From contig OZ242265.1 in assembly GCA_965207165.1 (NCBI GenBank), positions 1,054,001 through 1,118,000 on the forward strand: a DNA stretch of 64,000 bases, in the 5' to 3' direction. This document shows positions 15,533 through 24,086 of this stretch, in pieces (position 1 is the first letter of the stretch; the number at the start of each line of letters is the position of its first letter). The notes under the pieces were generated by a model, which had not been told where the DNA came from, made no database searches, and saw nothing but the letters and a program-made list of their open reading frames with translations. Made by a program: the position numbers and the translations under genes. This DNA is from JAAXHV01 sp965207165 (lineage in GTDB: Bacteria; Pseudomonadota; Gammaproteobacteria; Eutrophobiales; Eutrophobiaceae).

Positions 15533-16264
15533 ATGACAGATAACAATAAAGTGGTAGTCATCACGGGCGGCAACAGGGGTATAGGCGCCGATATTACCCG
15601 GCGATTTCTTGACAGCGGTTACCTGGTGGTCAATATCTCCCGGCAGACCCCTGAATTCTCCCACGAACGCCTGGTCAACTACACTGCCGATCTCGCGGAT
15701 CCGCAGGCAACATTGCAAGTCGGCATGGAGATAGCGGAAAAACATGCGGTATCGGACTTTGTTCACAACGCCGGCGTGATCCGTCCGGATTTACTGGAAG
15801 ACGTGAAACTGGAAGACCTGGACTACCTGACCCAACTGCACCTGGGCAGCGCTATCACGCTCGCGCAACAATTTATTCCTGCCATGCGCAGCGCGCAGTA
15901 CGGCCGGATCATCCTCATATCATCCCGTGGCGTACTGGGCCTGGTCACCAGGACGAATTACGCAGCAACCAAGGCCGGTCAGATCGGTATTACCCGCACC
16001 TGGGCGCTGGAACTGGCAAAAGACGGGATCACAGTAAACTGTGTCGCTCCCGGTCCCATCGTGACGGACATGTTTCACGAACTGGTCCCGGAAGAAAGCG
16101 AACAGAAATCCAGAATAGCGCAAAGCGTCCCGGTCAAGCGCCTGGGAACAGCGGAAGACATCGGCCGCGTAGTCAAATTTTTATGCGAGGAAGACAGCGG
16201 ATTCATCACCGGCCAGACCTGGTATATCTGCGGCGGCGCCAGCCTGGGGTCGCTGGCTCTTTGA
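15533..16264 (+). CDS. SDR family oxidoreductase (FabG-like)
   Basis: A 243-aa classical short-chain dehydrogenase. TGGNRGIG (11-18) binds the nucleotide, HNAG replaces the usual NNAG, a serine in LISSRG and the NYAATKAG motif give the catalytic Ser-Tyr-Lys, and the C-terminus has GFITGQTWYICGG. It begins three bases after the DUF35 gene and ends the plus-strand operon; the next gene is convergent. In this setting oxidation or reduction of a 3-hydroxy/3-oxo acyl-CoA or cyclic alcohol is likely, but the substrate is not determined. A short hairpin-free gap of 19 bases separates it from the convergent ligase. Confidence 0.92.
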   Translation: MTDNNKVVVITGGNRGIGADITRRFLDSGYLVVNISRQTPEFSHERLVNYTADLADPQATLQVGMEIAEKHAVSDFVHNAGVIRPDLLEDVKLEDLDYLTQLHLGSAITLAQQFIPAMRSAQYGRIILISSRGVLGLVTRTNYAATKAGQIGITRTWALELAKDGITVNCVAPGPIVTDMFHELVPEESEQKSRIAQSVPVKRLGTAEDIGRVVKFLCEEDSGFITGQTWYICGGASLGSLAL

Positions 16265-16283
16265 TACGCCTGCCTCTCCCGAA

Positions 16284-17834
16284 TCAGATTATTCTTGATT
16301 GCCGGCCCTGCCAGTACGGTGCGCGCAGGCTGACCTTGTCGACCTTGCCTGTCGCAAGGCGGGGCAGTTCCTCCACGAAGCGGATTTGTTTCGGTTTCTT
16401 GTAGCTGGCGATTGATGTCCGGCAGTGCTCGATCAGTTCGGTCTCCGTACAGTCGGCGGACAGGACCACGAACGCGCAGACGGCCTCGCCCCAGCGCTCG
16501 TCGGGAATGCCGATCACGGCGCATTGTCCGACTGCCGGGTGTTGCTCCAGTGCAATTTCAACTTCCCTGGGGTAGATGTTTTCGCCACCCGATATGATCA
16601 TGTCCTTTTTCCGGTCAACAATGAATAAATAGCCATCCTCATCAAGGTAACCGATGTCCCCCATGTTCAACCAGCCGGCGCTTATGGCCTCGCCGGTCGC
16701 GGCCGGATCATTCCAGTATTCCTGCATGATATCCGGGTGGCGCACGACGATCTCTCCCGGTTCACCGGTGCCTGCAACAGCCCCGTCGGACTTGACGATT
16801 TTTATCTCAACCCCGTCACAGGCCTGCCCGGCCGACAATAACCGGCGCTGCTGGGCCGCAGTCCCGTCCGGCTGGTGCTGTGGTTTCGTCAGGTTGGAAA
16901 TGGAACTGCCTTCCGTGGAACCGTATTGCTGGATAAAAACCGGGCCGAATACGCTCAATGCCTTTCTCAACAATGTCTCCCGTATCGGCGCGGTGGAGTA
17001 GAATATGGTTTTCACCCGGGCCGGTTCGCGGACCTCTGCGTATTCATCGGCAAGCAGCATTTCTATCATGGTCGGCACCAGTTGCAAGGTGGTGATCCGC
17101 TCTGTTTGCAGGGTATTCCAGACTACCCGCGGATTAAACTCCCGTTGAACGTAAATCGCCGCGCCCTGCAGGTGATGGGCAAGTTGCAGGAATTTGGCGC
17201 CGACATGAAACAGGGGCTGGACCAGCAGGAACCGGTCGTCCCGGGTAATCTCCGCCGCATCACTGATGACCCGTGCGGTCCCGTACTGTGCGGACTGGCT
17301 CAACACGGCGCCCTTGGGATTGCCCGTAGTGCCGCTGGTGTGAACGATATATACGGGATCGCCGGGTGAGGGTAACGTGTCCAGTGTTTCGACCCCGTCA
17401 CCTTCGATGAAATCCGCATAGGGAACAGCCCATTCCGGCAAATCTCCCCCCTCAATCTGTATGTATAATGTGCCGGCAGACCTTATCTCACTGACAACGG
17501 ACAGAAATTCCACGCTATAGAACACTACGGACGGTGTGGTGTTGCCGACAATATAGTTGATCTCAGGAGCAGTAAGGCGATAGTTTACCGGCGCAGCAAT
17601 AAATCCCCGCAGTTCGCAGGCGCCGTATATTTCCAGGTATTCCGCACAGTTCCTGGACAGGACGGAAACCCTGTCCCGGCGCCGGCAACCGGCTTGCGAC
17701 AGTGCGCCGGCCAGTCGCCGGACCCGGTTCGCATGTTGCAGGAACGTATATTTCCTGCCCTGGTCAACTATAGCCAGGTCGTGCGGCGTGTGCTCCGCAT
17801 TGGCAATAATGATATCTGCTACGATTTTTGTCAT
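16284..17834 (-). CDS. Acyl-CoA synthetase (AMP-forming), second copy
   Basis: A 516-aa adenylate-forming ligase on the opposite strand. It has HTSGTTGNPKGAV, the STEGSS motif, DRKKDMIISGGENIYPREVE, and a normal C-terminal catalytic lysine in LATGKVDK. It is only distantly similar to the ligase at 12302, so it is not a recent duplicate. Its gene is convergent with the plus-strand operon and shares direction with the Nramp-like gene upstream, from which it is separated by a palindromic repeat. It probably activates a fatty or aromatic acid; no closer substrate call is possible. Confidence 0.9.
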   Translation of the reverse strand: MTKIVADIIIANAEHTPHDLAIVDQGRKYTFLQHANRVRRLAGALSQAGCRRRDRVSVLSRNCAEYLEIYGACELRGFIAAPVNYRLTAPEINYIVGNTTPSVVFYSVEFLSVVSEIRSAGTLYIQIEGGDLPEWAVPYADFIEGDGVETLDTLPSPGDPVYIVHTSGTTGNPKGAVLSQSAQYGTARVISDAAEITRDDRFLLVQPLFHVGAKFLQLAHHLQGAAIYVQREFNPRVVWNTLQTERITTLQLVPTMIEMLLADEYAEVREPARVKTIFYSTAPIRETLLRKALSVFGPVFIQQYGSTEGSSISNLTKPQHQPDGTAAQQRRLLSAGQACDGVEIKIVKSDGAVAGTGEPGEIVVRHPDIMQEYWNDPAATGEAISAGWLNMGDIGYLDEDGYLFIVDRKKDMIISGGENIYPREVEIALEQHPAVGQCAVIGIPDERWGEAVCAFVVLSADCTETELIEHCRTSIASYKKPKQIRFVEELPRLATGKVDKVSLRAPYWQGRQSRII

Positions 17835-17845
17835 TATGCGGTATA

Positions 17846-17900
17846 AAAGGGGACAGATTTAAATCTGCCCCCCTGCGTTGGCACTTATATCCGTCCCCCT
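17846..17900. repeat. REP-like palindrome between two minus-strand genes
   Basis: GGGGACAGATTT followed by AAATCTGCCCCC forms a near-perfect 24-bp palindrome (17849-17872), and a diverged second half ends CCGTCCCCCT at 17891-17900. GGGGACAG-type palindromes recur in many gammaproteobacterial genomes and are linked there to REP-associated tyrosine transposases, none of which is in this window. The right part overlaps the end of the Nramp-like gene and supplies its last codons and stop. Confidence 0.75.
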
Positions 17901-19138
17901 ATAATCAACACCAGGTAAAAAAACGCAAACAGCGTCAGTGCCCAGATGCAGGCTACGCTGTAACGGGTCAGGCCCGGCCCCGGTTTCATTGCTGCAGGCA
18001 CGTCCTCCGAATGCATGGCCCGGTGGATCAGCCAGGCAAGCACGGGCGCGGTGAGAAATGCCAGGGTAGTAGCAATATCTATCAGGGTCTTGAATGACCG
18101 GGTAAAATACATGATGACGGGAAGGGAAACCAGGACCATAGCCAGGATCGCGGCAAAGTAGATCCTGAACCACTGTTTTTCCGGTAATTTCTCTTTTCGG
18201 AAACAATCGACCAGGGCACAGACGGTACGCGGGTAGCCGTCATGGATCACCAGCACGGTTGACAGCATGACGGCAAAGGCGGCAACGGCAATGACAGGCT
18301 GGGTCCACTGGCCCAGCAGCGATGTATAGATGTTGATAAGCTGGGCTGCAAACCCTGCCGAACTGGACGAGAACTGCAAGCCGGAGCCATGCATTACGGC
18401 AGCCCCCAGCATGAGGAAACACACTGCCGTCAACAAGGTTGAGAAATAGCCGACATGGAAATCCATCCTTACCTCGTCACCTGACAGACTGTCCTGCTTG
18501 TCCTTTTCCAGCACCCACAAAGACTGCCAGAGACAGGTCTCAAACGGGGCCGGCATAAACCCGATCAAGGCGGCCAGGAACAGCAGCGACGCCCTGTTTG
18601 CTATATCAGGAGTGAGGATGTCGGTTTGCTGCCATTCGATCAGGGGAACGGATAATGCCGTTGCAACAAGCGTCGAGAGCAGCAGGGCGATTAATAACAC
18701 CTTGATGATACCGTCCATCCAGCGATATTGCCCTACCACCAGGCAGGTACCGGAAAAAACACAGAGACAGGCAGCGACCAGGCCGATTGGCAGGTCCGGG
18801 CCGAAGCTGATGACAGCCAGCCCGGATGTTACCAGCAGGACTGCCGCAAACCCGGTAAACATCATGCAGAATATGATCACGCCACACAGCAATACGGCCC
18901 AGGTTCCCTGCCTGCGAAAACCGGCCAGCAGATGTTGCCCGGTCGCACGGGCGTATTCATGCCCAAAACGGAAAGTGGGATACTTCATGACAAAGGCCAG
19001 CAGGACGAACAGCAACAGATCCATCCCGTGCAATGCCCCGGCACGGGTAGCCTGCACCAGGTGAGACACACCTATGGACGCCGCAGCCATCAACAGCCCG
19101 GGGCCAAGAATAGTGAACAACCTGCGTTCCAGTTTCAT
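17885..19138 (-). CDS. Nramp-related membrane transporter lacking the metal-binding DPGN
   Basis: A 417-aa protein with about 11 membrane helices and a start typical of the Nramp family (RRLFTILGPGLLMAAASIG, then TRAGA). In true Nramp metal transporters helix 1 carries DPGN and helix 6 carries MPH; here the corresponding stretches read IGVSH and GFMPAPFE, so the known divalent-metal ligands are absent. It may carry another cation or a different solute. Its last residues IIGGRI and stop fall in the adjoining GGGGACGGATATAA repeat. Upstream of its start lies another palindrome (19182-19278). No regulatory site was recognised. Confidence 0.8.
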   Translation of the reverse strand: MKLERRLFTILGPGLLMAAASIGVSHLVQATRAGALHGMDLLLFVLLAFVMKYPTFRFGHEYARATGQHLLAGFRRQGTWAVLLCGVIIFCMMFTGFAAVLLVTSGLAVISFGPDLPIGLVAACLCVFSGTCLVVGQYRWMDGIIKVLLIALLLSTLVATALSVPLIEWQQTDILTPDIANRASLLFLAALIGFMPAPFETCLWQSLWVLEKDKQDSLSGDEVRMDFHVGYFSTLLTAVCFLMLGAAVMHGSGLQFSSSSAGFAAQLINIYTSLLGQWTQPVIAVAAFAVMLSTVLVIHDGYPRTVCALVDCFRKEKLPEKQWFRIYFAAILAMVLVSLPVIMYFTRSFKTLIDIATTLAFLTAPVLAWLIHRAMHSEDVPAAMKPGPGLTRYSVACIWALTLFAFFYLVLIIGGRI

Positions 19139-19181
19139 CCGGCTATCTTAACCACGGATTTTGTATTTGACCATCTCGTGA

Positions 19182-19278
19182 TAATTTGGGACACCCATAA
19201 ATTAAGGTAATTTGGGACGTGGTAATTTGAGACACCCATAAGTTAAAATGAGCGGTTCAAATTTGTGGGTGTCCCAAA
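19182..19278. repeat. TTTGGGACACCCATAAATT palindrome cluster, left copy
   Basis: A direct copy of the arm at 19186-19204 is followed by a fragment at 19211 and by an inverted pair (arms 19226-19244 and 19259-19278, with a few mismatches). The same arm forms a perfect hairpin at 20395-20447, on the other side of the LLM oxidoreductase gene. It occupies most of the 154-bp gap between the Nramp-like and LLM genes. Confidence 0.8.
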
Positions 19279-19292
19279 TCTATCGCTGCTTT

Positions 19293-20330
19293 TCAGCGGA
19301 GTTGCGGGATTACTTCAGCGGCAAACACCTGCATCGTTTCGCGCTGCAGATCCCGGTTCATTCCCGGCCAGTATAAGCGAGCTATGTAATGGAACTCAAT
19401 TCCAGCGGCATCCTGGTATTTCCTGAGTTTTTCCGCCACGTCATCCGGCGTGCCTGCCAGGGCGCTGGCGCGCAGCGATTCTGCGCGCTGTGGGGAGAGC
19501 GGCGGCGCCTTGACTGGCGGGTCAACGCGCCCGCGCGCACCGGCTATGTCTCTATACTTCCAATAGGTGTAGTGCATGTGCTCAGCCAACTGTTCCCAGG
19601 CATCCTGTTGCTTCGACACAAAAGTCGGCAAAAACATACTCGCCGTGAAGCTGCCGGGCGGGCGGCCTTCTTGTTCGAGACCGTCCCGTATCCAGGCCAT
19701 TTGCCTGCGAAAATATTCAGGAGTAAACGCCTCGTCAAAACTCCCGCTCGAAATGAACCCGTCAGCAATCCTGCCCGCACGGCGCACCGCCGGTTTTGCC
19801 GTAGCGCCAATCCAGATCGGTATGCCCCCGGGTCTTGCCGGTTTGGGTCGGACCGCGACTCCCGGATAACTCAGCACGTCGCCACCGGTAACAACTCCGT
19901 CTGACCACGCCTGGCGAAGGACAGTTACCGTGTCCTCCAGCACGCTGTGCAGGTTATTCAAGGGCACGTGCAGTGCTGCAAATTCTTCCGGGCGCCAGCC
20001 CTGGCCCAGTCCGAGGATGAGGCGGCCATTCGAGATAAGGTCAACGGTTGCACTGTCTTCCGCCAGCCGCAAGGGTTCGTACAGAGGCGCCAATGCCACA
20101 CCCGTTCCGATTTCAATCCGGTTTGTGCGTGCGGCGATTGCCGCACACATCGGCAGTACCGACGGCAGGTAACCGTCGTCTACAAAATGGTGCTCCGATA
20201 CCCAGACAGAATCGTAACCGAGAACTTCCGCCTCGACGGCAAGTTCTATTGCATCCTGGTAACGTTCAGCCTCACTGCGCCTGTCATCTGCATGGGCCTG
20301 GCAGGAGATCAGGCCGTAGCCTACCTTCAC
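19293..20330 (-). CDS. LLM class flavin/F420-dependent oxidoreductase
   Basis: A 345-aa luciferase-like (bacterial luciferase fold) protein. Typical segments are DSVWVSEHHF, TGVALAPLYEP, LGLGQGWRPEEF and GGIPIWIGATAKPAVRRAGRIADGF. Members use FMNH2 or F420 to oxidise diverse substrates. The gene stands alone, bracketed on both sides by copies of the same TTTGGGACACCC palindrome, and points away from the LLM gene at 20633. The two LLM proteins belong to different subgroups. The substrate cannot be told. Confidence 0.88.
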   Translation of the reverse strand: MKVGYGLISCQAHADDRRSEAERYQDAIELAVEAEVLGYDSVWVSEHHFVDDGYLPSVLPMCAAIAARTNRIEIGTGVALAPLYEPLRLAEDSATVDLISNGRLILGLGQGWRPEEFAALHVPLNNLHSVLEDTVTVLRQAWSDGVVTGGDVLSYPGVAVRPKPARPGGIPIWIGATAKPAVRRAGRIADGFISSGSFDEAFTPEYFRRQMAWIRDGLEQEGRPPGSFTASMFLPTFVSKQQDAWEQLAEHMHYTYWKYRDIAGARGRVDPPVKAPPLSPQRAESLRASALAGTPDDVAEKLRKYQDAAGIEFHYIARLYWPGMNRDLQRETMQVFAAEVIPQLR

Positions 20331-20632
20331 GGGTTCGCCCCGAAAGCTGCAATCCGTTTATTCAACATAAGTATGGAACAGGTTGTCAGAGTAATTTGGG
20401 ACACCCATAAATTAAAATGAGTGTTTCAAATTTATGGGTGTCCCAAACTTATCGTCAGATCAACGCGTATTCATTCTCCCATATCCCATGCTAAAACAAC
20501 ATCATGGGCAATACGATATTTTTTATTCAAATACACCAGTATTTAAATATTTTATAATGTTTATGGAGTTAAGTACGTATGCATACCTTACATGACTACA
20601 CAGATATTTTTTATTGCCATGCGGACTGAACC
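20331..20632 (+). promoter_or_regulatory. 302-bp gap between divergent LLM genes: palindrome plus AT-rich promoter region
   Basis: The left part holds the palindrome at 20395-20447. The right part (20510-20620) is strongly AT-rich and contains TATAAT at 20553-20558, a likely -10 for the rightward LLM gene, with only a weak AATACA 17 bases upstream. No coding potential or RNA gene was recognised here. Confidence 0.45.
20395..20447. repeat. TTTGGGACACCCATAAATT perfect palindrome, right copy
   Basis: Two 19-bp arms, 20395-20413 and 20429-20447, are perfect reverse complements around a 15-base loop. Together with the copy at 19182-19278 it frames the LLM gene. Confidence 0.85.
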
Positions 20633-21703
20633 GTGACTGCGGCAACGAAACGTCCCGTCCCCCGGTTCGGCATCTGGGCGGTTGTCTACGGTACTTCTGC
20701 ATCACTCCATCACCCGGAGGACCCGCCCGACGCATCGTGGGCACGCAACCGGGACCTGGTGCTTGAGGCGGAGGCTCTCGGCATCGACTCCGTGCTGGTA
20801 GCCCAGCACATCGTCAACCCCTTCGGAGATGAATTCGACCAGCTGGAAACCCTGACTTCCTGTGGGGCGCTCGCAGCGCTTACGGAAAATATCGAGATTA
20901 TCGCTGCAATCAAGCCTTACCTGTTCCACCCGGCCGTTTTCGCAAAGATGGCATTGCAACTGGAAGAGATCAGCGAGGGACGTTTTTCGCTCAATTTCGT
21001 CAATGCGTGGTTCCGGCCCGAGTTCGAGAAAGCGGGAATCCCTTTCCCCCCGCATGACGAACGCTACGTCTACGGTGGAGAATGGCTGCGAGTCGTCAAG
21101 AAGCTCATCTCAGGCGAACAGGTAACCGTAGACGGAGACAATTTCAAGCTGGACGGTTACCAGTTTAAACCAGCGTCAAAATGGCGGCCACGGCCATTGC
21201 TTTACTCGGGCGGCGAGTCGGAAGCGGCGCTCAATCTCACCGTCGAGTTGTGCGATACCTGGTTCATGTTCGGGCAACCGTTGGAAGATGTCGCCGGAAA
21301 GATAGCCGCCATGCGCAAGCGCCCGCGCAGCGGCACACCACTCAGTTACGGGGTTTCGGCATTTCCCTTCGCGCGTCCGACACAGTCCGAGGCGGAGGAA
21401 GCGCTCGCTTATGCCTTTGAACTGCGTGAAAAGGACAGGGAAGTCTATGAGGCACTGCACAGGAATGCGGACCCGGAAGTCGTCACCTCCAAAGTGATAG
21501 CCAAGGTACCGGGTATCGGCGTCGGCAACGGCACCGGTTGCGGTTTCACCGGTTCATACGATGAAGTTGCACGGCGCATCGCTGCGTTTCATGATGCGGG
21601 CATTGAAATAATACTGCTCGAGTTCCAGCCTTTTGAGCGTGAGATGCGGCGTTTCGCCGAAGAAGTCATGCCGCGGGTGGCGAGACTCTGCTCCTCCAAG
21701 TGA
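20633..21703 (+). CDS. LLM class monooxygenase (SsuD/SfnG-like)
   Basis: A 356-aa flavin-dependent monooxygenase of the luciferase-like family. An in-frame TGA at 20627 lies just before, so GTG 20633 is the earliest start; no clear ribosome binding site precedes it. Segments such as ALGIDSVLVAQH, KPYLFHPAVFAKM, RFSLNFVNAWFRPEF and LLYSGGESEAALNL resemble alkanesulfonate and dimethylsulfone monooxygenases. It probably uses FMNH2 from a separate reductase. An alpha/beta hydrolase follows 26 bases downstream in the same direction, suggesting a two-gene unit that oxidises and then hydrolyses a compound. The actual substrate is unknown. Confidence 0.88.
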   Translation: MTAATKRPVPRFGIWAVVYGTSASLHHPEDPPDASWARNRDLVLEAEALGIDSVLVAQHIVNPFGDEFDQLETLTSCGALAALTENIEIIAAIKPYLFHPAVFAKMALQLEEISEGRFSLNFVNAWFRPEFEKAGIPFPPHDERYVYGGEWLRVVKKLISGEQVTVDGDNFKLDGYQFKPASKWRPRPLLYSGGESEAALNLTVELCDTWFMFGQPLEDVAGKIAAMRKRPRSGTPLSYGVSAFPFARPTQSEAEEALAYAFELREKDREVYEALHRNADPEVVTSKVIAKVPGIGVGNGTGCGFTGSYDEVARRIAAFHDAGIEIILLEFQPFEREMRRFAEEVMPRVARLCSSK

Positions 21704-21729
21704 ATAATAACCCCTGAGCCGATTTAACG

Positions 21730-22572
21730 ATGGGCATTGCCCAAATCAACCTGAACTCAGGCGTTTCCACTTCCTACAGGGAGGCAGGCCAAGACAATCC
21801 CGTCACCGTTGTCCAGATCCATGGGTTGGGTACCGGACACAATAATTTCGACCTGCTGACTCCCCATTTGTCGAAACACCTGCATAGTTACGATATCGAC
21901 CTGCCCGGATACGGCGAGTCCGAATGCGGACCCGGTGAGCGAGGTATTGATTATTTTGCCGACAGCGTCGCAGAATTCATTGAAACCCTTGAACTTGCGC
22001 CGGTACACGTGCATGGGACGTCGATGGGCGGATGCGTTGCAATGGTGCTTGCCGGAACGCGGCCGGAACTTATCGACAGGCTGGCCATCACCTGCTCCTT
22101 CGCCAGATTTGACCGGGCAAGCCATGTTATCTTTAAAACCTGGAGGGTGGCCGCAGCAGCCGGGGTGGAGGCCCTGGCCCTGGTCACCAGCCACCAGGGT
22201 TTCTCCCGGGGTTTCTGGGACAGGCCCGGGAGCGAAAACACGGTGGATGCGTTTTTCTACGCGCTGCGGGGCATGACGCCCATGGAGTTTCTCCGTGATC
22301 TCACATTGATAGAAAACCTGGATATCAGCGCCGACGCCACAAATATTCAGGCGCCGACCCTGCTGCTCGGCGCCGATGAAGATATCATGACGCCGATGCA
22401 AGCGTCCCCAAGCGGCCTCGGCATGACGGACCTGCACAGGCTAATCCCAAATTCAAAGCTGGACACTCTTGAAAACTGCGGCCATTTCATTTCAATCGAG
22501 CGTCCTGCAGAGACGGCCCAGGCTATTGCAGACTTCCTGCTCATTGAGAGAGAAAGTTTGGGGTCAGAGTAA
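21730..22572 (+). CDS. Alpha/beta hydrolase
   Basis: A 280-aa alpha/beta-fold hydrolase. The nucleophile elbow GTSMGG places the serine at S98, the acid is D216 or D218 in LGADEDIMTP, and the histidine is H252 in NCGHFISIERP; HGLG near residue 31-34 forms the oxyanion region. It resembles C-C bond hydrolases and enol-lactonases of aromatic catabolism, but also general esterases. The last residues SLGSE and the TAA stop come from the left arm of the palindrome at 22557-22635, so the native C-terminus was probably altered when the repeat inserted. Confidence 0.88.
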   Translation: MGIAQINLNSGVSTSYREAGQDNPVTVVQIHGLGTGHNNFDLLTPHLSKHLHSYDIDLPGYGESECGPGERGIDYFADSVAEFIETLELAPVHVHGTSMGGCVAMVLAGTRPELIDRLAITCSFARFDRASHVIFKTWRVAAAAGVEALALVTSHQGFSRGFWDRPGSENTVDAFFYALRGMTPMEFLRDLTLIENLDISADATNIQAPTLLLGADEDIMTPMQASPSGLGMTDLHRLIPNSKLDTLENCGHFISIERPAETAQAIADFLLIERESLGSE

Positions 22573-22635
22573 AAATTCTCACAACCCGGTGGGTGTAATC
22601 AGTTTATCGCCGGTTATTTTTACTCTAGCCCCAAA
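22557..22635. repeat. GGGGTCAGAGTAA palindrome overlapping the ends of two convergent genes
   Basis: Left arm 22557-22576 and right arm 22616-22635 match at 18 of 20 positions in inverted orientation, with a 39-base spacer. The hydrolase stop (plus strand) and the photolyase stop (minus strand) both lie in the arms, in the same register: the proteins end SLGSE and NLGLE. A stable stem here could also act as a bidirectional terminator. Confidence 0.85.
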
Positions 22636-23945
22636 TTTCTTACCTGGTTTTTAATTCCCTCCCGGTAAACCGTGAGCGCACGCGCTCTTGCGGTCTTATG
22701 GTCAACCATGGGTGGAGGGTAGTCCGGCGTATCATATTCAGGCACCCAGTGACGGATGTATTTTCTATCCTTGTCGAACCGGTCGGCCTGGGTATACGGA
22801 TTGAAGATCCTGAAATAGGGTGCGGCATCCACACCCGTGCCCGCGGCCCACTGCCAGCCGCCGTTATTGCTTGCCGGTTCATAATCCAGCAGTTTCTCCG
22901 CAAACCAGGCTTCACCCCGTCTCCAGTCTATCAGCAGGTGCTTGCTGAGGAAGCTCGCGGTGATCATACGCAGGCGGTTGTGCATGTAGCCGGTGTTATT
23001 CAGTTCGCGCATCCCGGCATCGACGATGGGATAACCGGTTTTTCCCGCGCACCACTTGTGGAACGCTTCCGGGTCGTTCCTCCAGCGGATGCCGTCGTAG
23101 CCCGGGTTGAAATTGCGCTCCGTGACGTGCGGGAAATGCCAGATTATCGCCTGGTAGAAATCGCGCCAGACGAGTTCGTTGAGATATTTTTCATTGCTGC
23201 GCAAGGCCAGCGCGGCAAGTCTTCTGATGCTGACGGTTCCGAAGCGCAGGTGCACCCCCATGCGCGTGGTGCCCTGAAGCCAGGGAGTATCCCGCGTATT
23301 ATGGTAGTTTCTGATTATGCTTTCATCCGGTTCCCGGGCAGGAAATCCAATTCCGGCCGGTTCAAATCCAAGCTGCTGCAAGCGGGGCAGGGGTTTCTCC
23401 GCGCTCTTTAACCAGTGCTGCTGCTCCCCGGATGGGTACGGTTTTACGTGCTCCTCCGTCAGTTTTTTATTCCAGGCCTTGCTGTAGGGGGTGAAAACGA
23501 GGTAGGGGGCACCGTCGTTTTTGAGCATTTCATCCTTTTCAAATATCGTGTGGTCTTTTATTGTCCTGAATGGAATGCCTTTGCCGAGCAGGAATTCAGT
23601 TATTTCCCGGTCCCGTTTCCTGGCGTTGGGTTCATAATCCGCGTTGGCCCATACCGTATTTACCCGGTAATCGGCGCAGAGTAATTTCCACATCTCCAGG
23701 GGATTGCCTGTCCTGACATCAAGAGATGCCCCCCGGTGACTGAGGTCTTCCTGCAAACGGGAAATCTCCCGGTGGATAAATTCGACCCTGGCATGTTTTC
23801 TCTGTTCAAGTCCGTCAAGTATGTCGGTGTCAAAGATGAATACCGGTTGTACCGGGTAGTCTTCCCGGTGTGCATGATAGAGGCCGCAGTTATCCTCGAG
23901 CCTGAGGTCCCGTCTGAACCAGAAGATTGTTACCTTGTCGGCCAT
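22620..23945 (-). CDS. phrB: Deoxyribodipyrimidine photolyase (class I CPD type)
   Basis: A 441-aa FAD photolyase repairing UV-induced pyrimidine dimers with blue light. The N-terminal alpha/beta domain (FWFRRDLRLEDN, about residues 9-20) would hold the antenna pigment. The C-terminal FAD domain has WRDFYQAIIWHFP, GYPIVDAGMRELNNTGYMHNRLRM and the WQWAAGTGVDAAPYFRIFNP signature, including tryptophans of the electron-transfer chain. Length is near that of E. coli PhrB (472 aa). Its C-terminal NLGLE and stop come from the convergent palindrome. No partner gene is apparent. Confidence 0.95.
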   Translation of the reverse strand: MADKVTIFWFRRDLRLEDNCGLYHAHREDYPVQPVFIFDTDILDGLEQRKHARVEFIHREISRLQEDLSHRGASLDVRTGNPLEMWKLLCADYRVNTVWANADYEPNARKRDREITEFLLGKGIPFRTIKDHTIFEKDEMLKNDGAPYLVFTPYSKAWNKKLTEEHVKPYPSGEQQHWLKSAEKPLPRLQQLGFEPAGIGFPAREPDESIIRNYHNTRDTPWLQGTTRMGVHLRFGTVSIRRLAALALRSNEKYLNELVWRDFYQAIIWHFPHVTERNFNPGYDGIRWRNDPEAFHKWCAGKTGYPIVDAGMRELNNTGYMHNRLRMITASFLSKHLLIDWRRGEAWFAEKLLDYEPASNNGGWQWAAGTGVDAAPYFRIFNPYTQADRFDKDRKYIRHWVPEYDTPDYPPPMVDHKTARARALTVYREGIKNQVRNLGLE

Positions 23946-24086
23946 ATTGTATGCGGTTTACCGGTATCCTTTACTTAGACCATGTGATATAGATATATAT
24001 CCTTGCAGGAATTAAATTAAAGTTCTTGAATACTGCCCTGGTTTTATAGATGATGACAGTACGGTTAAAAAACGTTTACGGGTCCC

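Noticed and set aside
19182..20447. Repeated palindromes considered as a CRISPR array
   Set aside because: Units are palindromic, irregularly spaced and separated by a gene; no array of equal spacers and no cas genes.
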